From Thioglobus_B sp964403565 (lineage in GTDB: Bacteria; Pseudomonadota; Gammaproteobacteria; PS1; Pseudothioglobaceae): a stretch of DNA of 20,657 nucleotides. This document shows, piece after piece, positions 7,575 to 13,745 of this stretch. The first letter of the stretch is position 1. Each line of letters begins with the position of its first letter. The DNA is taken from contig CAYOFV010000022.1 of the NCBI GenBank assembly GCA_964403565.1, positions 1 to 20,657 of the forward strand, read 5' to 3'. Below the pieces are notes generated by a model, which saw only the letters and a list, made by a program, of their open reading frames with translations, made no database searches and was not told the origin of the DNA. A program made the translations under genes and the position numbers.

Positions 7575-8957
7575 ATGAATTTATCCAAACTATTAGACGG
7601 AATTATAGAGACTGATATAAGCATCAGTATTGATGGCTTATGTCTTAATGCAAATAACATTATTAGTGGTGATGTATTTATAGCGCTTCAAGGCGAAACA
7701 ACCCATGGAGCTAATTATGCTCAGCAAGCAATAGACAATGGTTGTGTTGTCATACTAGTAGATGGTATGGATATTGAATGCTCTGTACCTTCAATTCGCA
7801 TTGATAACCTTAAAAGCCATCTACAAACTATTGCTGCAAGAATGTATGCAGAAGCTCAAAAGGTAGAAGTTATAGGTGTTACTGGAACTAATGGCAAAAC
7901 CTCTGTCGCATATTTTGCATCGCAACTACTTGACAAGCTTGGAGTAAAAAATGGACTTGTTGGCACTTTAGGCATATCAAATAGTGATATTAAATCTAAC
8001 AATACCACGCCTGATATCATAACTTTATATAAGGCTTTAGATCAATACTATAAAAATAATATTAATACTGCTGTAATTGAAATCTCTTCTCATGCACTAG
8101 ATCAAAATAGAATACAAGGTCTTAATATTAAGTATGCAGTATTTACCAACCTAACCCAAGATCATCTTGACTACCATCACACTCTAGAAAACTATAAAAA
8201 AACTAAACTCAAACTATTTGAGCTTGAAAGTGTAAAAAGTGTTGTTATCAATCAAGATGATGAAAATTCAATAGATTTTATCAATGTCGCAAATGATAAG
8301 AAACAATATATATACTCACTTGAAGACTTTGACAACTTAAGTGCTAACCAATATGGATTTTTAGCCAAGCTTGATAATTTTGTTTTTGAATTGCCACAAC
8401 TTGGAAAATACAACGCACTAAACATTCTTGCAGCGCTTAATACTGTTGAAGCTATGGGTTTTGATATAGAAAAAATAATTCCACTACTACCTAGGCTAAT
8501 AGCTCCCATTGGTAGGATGCAAAAAATTAATAAGAGTAAAGTTTGGGTGGATTATGCTCACACTCCGGATGCAATTAAAAATGCTATTGAAACCATTAAA
8601 CTACACAATCCTGATGACAAGGTGATAATTATTTTTGGTTGTGGCGGTGATCGTGATCAGGACAAACGTCATAAAATGGGCAAAGTTGCATCAACTTATG
8701 CAGATATGGTGGTACTAACGAACGACAACCCTAGAAGCGAGGATCCTGAATCAATTATAAATGACATAACTAGCGGAATTGACGACAGCATTAATATTGA
8801 TATAACCCTTGATAGAGAATTAGCGATAGAAAATGCAATTCATACATTAAAAGAGGATGAATCGCTACTTATTGCGGGTAAAGGGCATGAAACCTACCAA
8901 ATATTTAAAGATAAAACTATTGAGTTTTCAGATATAGAAATCGCACAAAATGCTTAA
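7575..8957 (+). CDS. murE: UDP-MurNAc-L-Ala-D-Glu:meso-diaminopimelate ligase
   Basis: MurE adds the third residue of the peptidoglycan stem peptide in the cytoplasm, using ATP. The 460-residue product shows the P-loop GTNGKTS at 104-110, TTPD near 144, TNLTQDHLDYH at 191-201, the probable carbamylated lysine Lys211 in YKKTKLKLF, GCGGDRD at 355-361, and DNPR at 384-387. The DNPR motif is the signature for meso-diaminopimelate rather than lysine. It is slightly shorter than the usual 490 or so residues. There is no Shine-Dalgarno sequence, and a TATAAT box ends 6 bases before the ATG, suggesting a leaderless message. It overlaps murF by 8 bp, so the two are surely cotranscribed. Confidence 0.95.
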   Translation: MNLSKLLDGIIETDISISIDGLCLNANNIISGDVFIALQGETTHGANYAQQAIDNGCVVILVDGMDIECSVPSIRIDNLKSHLQTIAARMYAEAQKVEVIGVTGTNGKTSVAYFASQLLDKLGVKNGLVGTLGISNSDIKSNNTTPDIITLYKALDQYYKNNINTAVIEISSHALDQNRIQGLNIKYAVFTNLTQDHLDYHHTLENYKKTKLKLFELESVKSVVINQDDENSIDFINVANDKKQYIYSLEDFDNLSANQYGFLAKLDNFVFELPQLGKYNALNILAALNTVEAMGFDIEKIIPLLPRLIAPIGRMQKINKSKVWVDYAHTPDAIKNAIETIKLHNPDDKVIIIFGCGGDRDQDKRHKMGKVASTYADMVVLTNDNPRSEDPESIINDITSGIDDSINIDITLDRELAIENAIHTLKEDESLLIAGKGHETYQIFKDKTIEFSDIEIAQNA

Positions 8958-10209
8958 ATCTGATACCCATACAATTGCAAAACTATTAGATATTGACACT
9001 TCCAATATTGAAAATATCAGCTTCACAGGAATTGGTACAGATACGCGCCAAGATCTAAATAACAAGCTATTTATTGCCCTAAGTGGTGAAAATTTTAATG
9101 GTGCAGATTTTATTGATAAAGCCGAAACAGCTGGAGCGGTATGTGCAATTGTTGATAAAGATACAGCGAACAACATACCAACATTAAAAGCTGAAGACAC
9201 ACTTGTTGCATTAACTGCTATTGCTAAATATCATCTAAACAATATCAAGCCTATGGTTATAGGTATTACTGGCAGTAATGGCAAAACCACAACTAAAAAT
9301 ATGTTGTTTAATATTTTGAGTTTAAGTGGTAAAACTCTAGCAACTAAAGGTAATTTTAATAACCATATTGGAGTACCGCTAACTTTACTAGATTTAAAGG
9401 ATGATCATCAGTATGCAGTAATTGAAATGGGCGCTAATCACCTTGGAGAAATAAAACACCTAAGAGATATTGCCAAGCCTGATATTGCCATTGTAACTAA
9501 CACTATTGATGCACATATTGGTGAGTTTGGTGGGTTCGATAATTTAGTGAAAGCTAAAGGTGAAATCTACTCAAGTGATAGTCAAAACATTGTTAACACT
9601 CAAACTACATTTACTGGAGATATTAGCTTTGGTGATGGCGGGGATATTTACCCGAGCAATATCAAAGGCAATAAATTTACCCTAAATATTGAAGATGAAT
9701 CTATTGAAGTAGAACTACAACTTATAGGCAGACACAATATTGATAACGCCTTAGCAGCTAGCAGTTGTGCTTATGCGTTAGGAATAGATCTAGATACAAT
9801 CAAACAAGGGTTAGAAAACACTCAGGCTGAAACTGGTAGATTACAAATTATTAAACACAAAGATATGACTATTATTAACGATAGTTACAATGCCAACCCA
9901 CACTCAGCCAAAGCTGCAATAACTACACTCAAAGAATTCTCTGGGGAGAAAGTTATTGTATTAGGGCAAATGGCAGAACTTGGTGAAGATTCAGACAATA
10001 TGCATAAAGAAGTAGGAGAAATTGCCAAACAGAACTCTGATGCTTTTTATAGTTTTGGCGCTAACACACAAAACTACGCGACCGATAACTTCACCTCTTA
10101 TGGACAACTAGCCAAACACCTTCTAGACCGACATCAAAACTCAACAATTCTTTTCAAAGGCTCTCGAGTTGCAAAATTAGAGCAAATAATTGAAAAAATT
10201 TGCGTATAA
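8950..10209 (+). CDS. murF: UDP-MurNAc-tripeptide:D-alanyl-D-alanine ligase
   Basis: MurF adds D-Ala-D-Ala to complete the cytoplasmic peptidoglycan precursor. The 419-residue protein carries the Mur ligase P-loop GSNGKTTTK at 108-116, then NFNNHIGVPLTLL, IEMGANHLGEI and NDSYNANPHSAKAA, all typical of MurF. The start codon lies inside the end of murE (8 bp overlap), implying translational coupling. In most gammaproteobacteria mraY, murD and ftsW follow; here the next genes are tRNA-Arg and pgsA, so the dcw cluster is broken at this point. Length is a little below the usual 450 residues but all core motifs are present. Confidence 0.95.
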   Translation: MLKSDTHTIAKLLDIDTSNIENISFTGIGTDTRQDLNNKLFIALSGENFNGADFIDKAETAGAVCAIVDKDTANNIPTLKAEDTLVALTAIAKYHLNNIKPMVIGITGSNGKTTTKNMLFNILSLSGKTLATKGNFNNHIGVPLTLLDLKDDHQYAVIEMGANHLGEIKHLRDIAKPDIAIVTNTIDAHIGEFGGFDNLVKAKGEIYSSDSQNIVNTQTTFTGDISFGDGGDIYPSNIKGNKFTLNIEDESIEVELQLIGRHNIDNALAASSCAYALGIDLDTIKQGLENTQAETGRLQIIKHKDMTIINDSYNANPHSAKAAITTLKEFSGEKVIVLGQMAELGEDSDNMHKEVGEIAKQNSDAFYSFGANTQNYATDNFTSYGQLAKHLLDRHQNSTILFKGSRVAKLEQIIEKICV

Positions 10210-10217
10210 TTTCGCGC

Positions 10218-10249
10218 TTTATACATTTAACCCGAATGTATAAATTTTT
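10218..10249 (+). terminator. Probable terminator of murE-murF
   Basis: A 10 bp perfect stem (10218-10227 with 10235-10244) with a 7-base loop starts 8 bp after the murF stop and is followed by T5 (10245-10249). The stem is AT-rich, so termination may be leaky. Confidence 0.5.
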
Positions 10250-10274
10250 AATAAAAACGATAAATTACAAGGTA

Positions 10275-10316
10275 TTTTTTTATCAGACAGTATTAATAAT
10301 ACGACAGATAAAAAAT
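10275..10316. repeat. Nested AT-rich palindrome upstream of tRNA-Arg
   Basis: TTTTTTATC (10276-10284) and GATAAAAAA (10307-10315) are inverted copies, with a smaller palindrome GTATT-AAT-AATAC (10290-10302) inside. It lies about 33 bp before the tRNA. It could be an upstream promoter or regulator-binding element or a second weak terminator; no clear tRNA promoter was found beside it. Confidence 0.35.
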
Positions 10317-10348
10317 AACGCAGTAATTTGAAGTTTTTAGCAAAAATT

Positions 10349-10425
10349 GCGCTCGTAGCTCAACTGGATAGAGTACTCGGCTACGAACCGAGCGGTTGCA
10401 GGTTCGACTCCTGCCGAGCGCGCCA
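10349..10425 (+). tRNA. tRNA-Arg(ACG)
   Basis: A 77-base cloverleaf: acceptor GCGCTCG pairs with CGAGCGC, the anticodon stem CTCGG/CCGAG encloses the loop CTACGAA (anticodon ACG), the T arm contains GGTTCGACTCC, and CCA is encoded. The anticodon implies wobble deamination to inosine by TadA, reading CGU, CGC and CGA. It lies between murF and pgsA, 27 bases before the latter. Confidence 0.97.
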
Positions 10426-10452
10426 TCTTTTTTCTGATAGAATGTTTAAGCT

Positions 10453-11037
10453 ATGATGACACTACCAAACATTCTGACTTTATCTAGAATTGTACTGATA
10501 CCAGTATTTGTGGTTTTGTATTATTTGCAACCCAGTTATAGCGAAAATCCAATTTTCACTTGGACTAATTTCTTTTTAACTGGAACTTATGCAGTAATTA
10601 GTATTACTGACTATTTTGATGGCTACTTAGCCAGAAAGCTTAACATGACTTCTCAGCTTGGGGCTTTTTTAGATCCAGTTGCTGATAAATTAATGGTATC
10701 TACAGCACTAATATTACTAGTTGACTTCTACCCTGCAGATACACATTGGTATATTACTGTATGCTCACTAATTATCATCTCCAGAGAAATACTGGTATCT
10801 GCTATGCGTGAGTGGATGGGAACAATTGGACAAAGATCCAAGGTTAAAGTTTCGTTTATTGGCAAGGTGAAAACCTTTGTGCAAATTTTTGCAATTTTAT
10901 TTTTACTCTACCAACAACCATTTTTCACTTTACCAAGTTTTGAAATCGGTGTAACTCTACTAATTGTTGCCACAGCATTAACTTTATATTCTGGATTTAT
11001 TTATCTGCAAGAAGGTGTAAAAACTTTTAATAATTAA
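10453..11037 (+). CDS. pgsA: CDP-diacylglycerol:glycerol-3-phosphate 3-phosphatidyltransferase
   Basis: PgsA makes phosphatidylglycerol phosphate, the committed step to phosphatidylglycerol and cardiolipin, in the inner membrane. The 194-residue protein has several hydrophobic segments and an intact CDP-alcohol phosphotransferase signature: Asp53, Asp56-Gly57, Ala60-Arg61, Gly70, Asp74 and Asp78 with the canonical spacing. The family start MTLPNILTLSRI is preserved; either of two adjacent ATG codons (10453, 10456) could be used, and neither has a clear ribosome-binding site. A TAGAAT box at 10438-10443 suggests a very short leader, or the gene is read through from the tRNA-Arg transcript. Confidence 0.95.
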   Translation: MMTLPNILTLSRIVLIPVFVVLYYLQPSYSENPIFTWTNFFLTGTYAVISITDYFDGYLARKLNMTSQLGAFLDPVADKLMVSTALILLVDFYPADTHWYITVCSLIIISREILVSAMREWMGTIGQRSKVKVSFIGKVKTFVQIFAILFLLYQQPFFTLPSFEIGVTLLIVATALTLYSGFIYLQEGVKTFNN

Positions 11038-11049
11038 TCCTAATCTTGC

Positions 11050-11077
11050 TTGACTATTTACAAAAAAACACTATAAT
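11050..11077 (+). promoter_or_regulatory. Promoter of tRNA-Gly
   Basis: TTGACT (11050-11055) and a perfect TATAAT (11072-11077) are spaced 16 bp apart, placing the start of transcription about 7 bases before the mature tRNA 5' end. Confidence 0.75.
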
Positions 11078-11090
11078 TTCAATCTTTCAC

Positions 11091-11166
11091 GCGGGAATAG
11101 CTCAGCTGGTAGAGCGACACGTTGCCAACGTGTAGGTCGCGAGTTCGAACCTCGTTTCCCGCTCCA
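11091..11166 (+). tRNA. tRNA-Gly(GCC)
   Basis: A 76-base cloverleaf: acceptor GCGGGAA pairs with TTCCCGC, the D arm contains AGCTCAGCTGGTAGAGC, the anticodon loop TTGCCAA lies in a five-pair stem (ACACG/CGTGT), the T arm contains GTTCGAAC, and CCA is encoded. It has its own promoter and is followed at once by a hairpin and then tRNA-Cys. Confidence 0.97.
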
Positions 11167-11171
11167 AATTC

Positions 11172-11198
11172 AAAAGCCTGTTTTGTCAGGCTTTTTTT
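11172..11198 (+). terminator. Terminator or attenuator between tRNA-Gly and tRNA-Cys
   Basis: The stem AAAAGCCTG (11172-11180) pairs with CAGGCTTTT (11187-11195) around a 6-base loop, with the T run continuing to 11198. The form is that of a rho-independent terminator, yet tRNA-Cys follows 23 bases later without a visible promoter, so some read-through is likely. Confidence 0.75.
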
Positions 11199-11221
11199 AA
11201 TTTGACGCTTTGCACGTTTAT

Positions 11222-11295
11222 GGCCGGATAGCAAAGCGGTTATGCAGGGGCCTGCAAAGCCTTATAGACCAGTTCGACTCTGGTTCCGGCCTCCA
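11222..11295 (+). tRNA. tRNA-Cys(GCA)
   Basis: A 74-base cloverleaf: acceptor GGCCGGA pairs with TCCGGCC, the anticodon loop is CTGCAAA (anticodon GCA), the T arm contains GGTTCGACTC-type bases, and CCA is encoded. The anticodon stem (GGGGC/GCCTT) has two G-U pairs at its base, but the fold is otherwise standard. Confidence 0.95.
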
Positions 11296-11301
11296 TACAC
11301 T

Positions 11302-11331
11302 AAAAAACCCGAATTATTGTTCGGGTTTTTT
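11302..11331. terminator. Bidirectional terminator after tRNA-Cys
   Basis: AAAAAACCCGAA (11302-11313) pairs with TTCGGGTTTTTT (11320-11331) around a 6-base loop, with A and T runs on either side. It ends the tRNA transcription unit on the plus strand and could stop minus-strand transcription as well. Confidence 0.85.
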
Positions 11332-11637
11332 AACTACCCCCTTGCTAAATAATACAAACAATACTTTGTGAAATAGAGCGTTAAAAATCTTAAATGTTTG
11401 AGTGTAGCGAGTTTTTAAGATTTAGCGTAATGAACAATATAGTATATGTTTAGTATTATTTTGCAGGGTGTCTTCTTTTTCGACGGTTTTTCTAGACAAG
11501 TAGAAAAACCGTCAAGTTCTCAGCGGAAAATAACAATTTTTCGCAAGAATTTAAAAAAAATATTAAAAATAATTAAAATCGAGTTAATTTTTGTAAATTT
11601 TATCCACTTTTATGCCTAAAAGTATCTATTTATAGAC
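11332..11637. other. Gene-free interval of stacked palindromes
   Basis: No open reading frame or known RNA gene is seen between the tRNA-Cys terminator and the argG terminator. The interval holds a long imperfect palindrome (11341-11467), a 12 bp perfect hairpin (11482-11493 with 11502-11513), and 9 bases later a 9 bp hairpin with one G-T pair (11523-11531 with 11536-11544). About 90 very AT-rich bases follow. Neither hairpin ends in a T run in either direction, so they are not ordinary terminators. A small RNA or dispersed repeat is possible; I cannot name one. Confidence 0.5.
11341..11467. repeat. Long imperfect palindrome downstream of the tRNA genes
   Basis: A palindrome of about 127 bp is centred at 11404. 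The inner arms AAATCTTAAA (11385-11394) and TTTAAGATTT (11414-11423) match perfectly, followed outward by GCG/CGC-type pairs with small bulges. The outer tips TTGCTAAATAATAC (11342-11355) match TAGTATTATTTTGCAG on the right. The loop contains TGTTTGAGTGTAGCGAG. Size and build resemble the palindrome at 4147-4268, though the stem sequences differ. Confidence 0.55.
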
Positions 11638-11674
11638 AAAAATACCCACTAAAAGGCATTTTTAGCGGGTATTT
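11638..11674 (-). terminator. Rho-independent terminator of the efp-argG operon
   Basis: On the minus strand a 15-base stem (11674-11660 with 11654-11640, one G-U pair) has a 5-base loop and ends in a U run (11642-11638). It lies about 40 bases after the argG stop. Confidence 0.82.
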
Positions 11675-11712
11675 AGTAAAATTTTAGATTTTTTGAAAAT
11701 CAGTAACTATTT

Positions 11713-12909
11713 CTACTTTAAAGACTTAAGTCGTAAACGTAGAGCGTTAAGCTTAATAAATCCAGCTGCATCTTTTTGATCGTATGCACCTTCATCATCC
11801 TCAAAAGTTGCAATTTTCTCACTAAATAGTGAATTATCAGACTTACGACCAACAACAATTACATTGCCTTTGTATAACTTAATACGCACAGTACCATTTA
11901 CCACCTCTTGCGTTTGATCAATTGCCGCTTGTAGCATCTCGCGTTCTGGGGCAAACCAAAAACCGTTGTAAATCATCTCAGCATATTTTGGCATTAGTTC
12001 ATCTTTAAGGTGTGCAGCTTCACGGTCAAGTGTAAGAGATTCCATTGCACGATGCGCTTTTAACATTACCGTGCCAGCAGGAGTTTCGTAACAACCACGT
12101 GACTTCATACCAACAAAACGATTCTCCACAATATCATCACGACCAATACCATGCGCTCCAGCGCGCTGGTTAAGATCTTCCATAACCTGTGCAGGAGTCA
12201 TTGCCTCACCATTAATTGCAACAATATCACCCTTTTCGTAAGTAAGCTCAACATATTCAGCTTTATCTGGAGCAGCCTCAGGAGATACTGTCCAGCGCCA
12301 CATATCATCTTCTGGCTCAGCCCACGGATCTTCCAAAATATCGCCCTCGTAAGAGATGTGCAAAAGGTTTGCATCCATCGAATATGGAGATTTTTTACTT
12401 TGTTTTTTATAATCTACTTCAATACCGTGTTTCTCAGCATAATTCATTAGTGATTCACGTGAAGATAAATCCCACTCACGCCACGGTGCGATAACTTGAA
12501 TATCACTATCAACTGCATAAGCATTAAGCTCAAAACGTACTTGATCATTACCCTTACCAGTTGCACCATGAGAGATAGCATCTGCACCAACTTCATTGGC
12601 AATCTCAACTAAACGTTTAGAAATAAGTGGACGAGCAATTGATGTACCTAAAAGATATTCACCTTCATAAATTGCATTTGCACGAAACATTGGAAATACA
12701 TAATCTCTAGCAAAGTCTTCACGAAGATCTTCAATATAAATCTCTTTAATGCCCATTGCCTCAGCTTTAACGCGCGCCGGCTCTACCTCTTCACCTTGAC
12801 CAACATCTGCTGTAAAAGTTACCACCTCACAATTGTAAGTTTCAGTTAGCCATTTGGCGATAATGCTTGTATCTAATCCGCCCGAGTATGCAAGTACTAC
12901 TTTATTCAT
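11713..12909 (-). CDS. argG: Argininosuccinate synthase
   Basis: ArgG condenses citrulline and aspartate with ATP to argininosuccinate, the penultimate step of arginine synthesis. The 398-residue protein has the usual length. The ATP-binding PP-loop AYSGGLDTS is at residues 7-15, followed by the family's SHGATGKGNDQVRFEL and SPEAAPDKAEYVEL segments. The start codon overlaps the stop of the preceding DUF2914 gene (ATGA), so argG is translated as the last member of a six-gene run headed by efp. No other arginine gene and no ArgR-type operator is seen nearby, so arginine-specific control at this locus is not evident. Confidence 0.96.
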   Translation of the reverse strand: MNKVVLAYSGGLDTSIIAKWLTETYNCEVVTFTADVGQGEEVEPARVKAEAMGIKEIYIEDLREDFARDYVFPMFRANAIYEGEYLLGTSIARPLISKRLVEIANEVGADAISHGATGKGNDQVRFELNAYAVDSDIQVIAPWREWDLSSRESLMNYAEKHGIEVDYKKQSKKSPYSMDANLLHISYEGDILEDPWAEPEDDMWRWTVSPEAAPDKAEYVELTYEKGDIVAINGEAMTPAQVMEDLNQRAGAHGIGRDDIVENRFVGMKSRGCYETPAGTVMLKAHRAMESLTLDREAAHLKDELMPKYAEMIYNGFWFAPEREMLQAAIDQTQEVVNGTVRIKLYKGNVIVVGRKSDNSLFSEKIATFEDDEGAYDQKDAAGFIKLNALRLRLKSLK

Positions 12910-13295
12910 AATTCTTTTTTATATTCAAATGTTTTACTTAATAAAACTTCGCCTTTAGAGTTTAAAACATCAACTTGCCAAGTTCCTATCCAGGTGTGCC
13001 ATAGGTTTTTAGATGACCAAACACGCCAGCGCTTACCTTTAATATCAAAGCTAACTTCAGCCTTAACTTTATCTTTATAAATCCATCTGTGAGTAATTTT
13101 CTCACCAGTTAAATTGCGGATATTGGTAAAGAAGTAGATTTTACCTAAAGAATTATCTATATCTGTAACTATCTCAACTGGAGCTCTATCCTCTACCGAT
13201 TTAGCAAAAACTGCTGTGGAGATATTTTTATGCTCCCACTGCGAGTGGGCAAAATTTGCAATTAACAACAATACTAAAAATACTATTTTTTTCAT
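12906..13295 (-). CDS. DUF2914-family secreted protein
   Basis: The 129-residue protein has a signal peptide (MKKIVFLVLLLIANFAHS) and a small mature domain containing KIYFFTNIRNLTGEKITHRW, KRWRVWSSKNLW and GTWQVDVLNSKGEVL. This pattern of Trp and Gly residues is that of DUF2914, a domain of unknown function probably forming a beta-sandwich. It is likely periplasmic; no lipobox cysteine is present. It overlaps argG by 4 bp and the preceding ycgN-like gene by 1 bp, so all three are cotranscribed. I know of no reason in arginine metabolism for this link; shared expression through compact packing is the simplest explanation. Confidence 0.8.
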   Translation of the reverse strand: MKKIVFLVLLLIANFAHSQWEHKNISTAVFAKSVEDRAPVEIVTDIDNSLGKIYFFTNIRNLTGEKITHRWIYKDKVKAEVSFDIKGKRWRVWSSKNLWHTWIGTWQVDVLNSKGEVLLSKTFEYKKEL

Positions 13296-13729
13296 TATTT
13301 AATCCAATCTACAACATAGTTAACAAAATCTTTTTCATCAACCTCATCATCACGATAATTTCTACCGCGTATTGATATTCCTGCATAATGCACTGAATTT
13401 TTATCGCCACTTATAAGCGGGTGCCATGGCTCGAGTTCTTTGCCCTCATAGAGCACTCTATAGGCGCATGTAGACGGCAACCAATTAAACTTTTCGCCCC
13501 ATTTGGCATCTATAGATAAACAATTTGGCACTAATTGCTGACGCAGATCATAGTGTGGACACGAGCAAGTTTCTTCATCCATATACTTGCAAGCTACATT
13601 AGTAAAAAATACCTCTTTAGTATCTTCGTCCTCAATCTTATGTAGACAGCAACGACCACAACCATCGCACAAACTTTCCCACTCTTGATCATTGAGAGTC
13701 TCAAGTGGCTTTTCCCAAAATTTATCCAT
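13295..13729 (-). CDS. YcgN/UPF0260 family cysteine-cluster protein
   Basis: The 144-residue cytoplasmic protein is of the YkgJ-type metal-chelating cluster group. It has CDGCGRCC (Cys21, 24, 27 and 28) and further cysteines at 47, 55, 57, 70 and 88, an arrangement suited to binding zinc or an iron-sulfur centre. Segments such as FNWLPSTCAYRVLYEGKELE and PWHPLISGD are typical of UPF0260 (E. coli YcgN). The biochemical role is unknown. It lies 16 bp after the Sel1 repeat gene and overlaps the DUF2914 gene by one base (TAATG). Confidence 0.88.
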   Translation of the reverse strand: MDKFWEKPLETLNDQEWESLCDGCGRCCLHKIEDEDTKEVFFTNVACKYMDEETCSCPHYDLRQQLVPNCLSIDAKWGEKFNWLPSTCAYRVLYEGKELEPWHPLISGDKNSVHYAGISIRGRNYRDDEVDEKDFVNYVVDWIK

Positions 13730-13745
13730 TTATACAAATGATATA

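Noticed and set aside
8928..9200. Minus-strand open frame of 90 codons
   Set aside because: It is antisense to the murE-murF overlap, with no ribosome-binding site or motif.
12151..12450. Plus-strand open frame of 99 codons
   Set aside because: It is antisense to argG; its Cys/Phe-rich composition is typical of a shadow frame.
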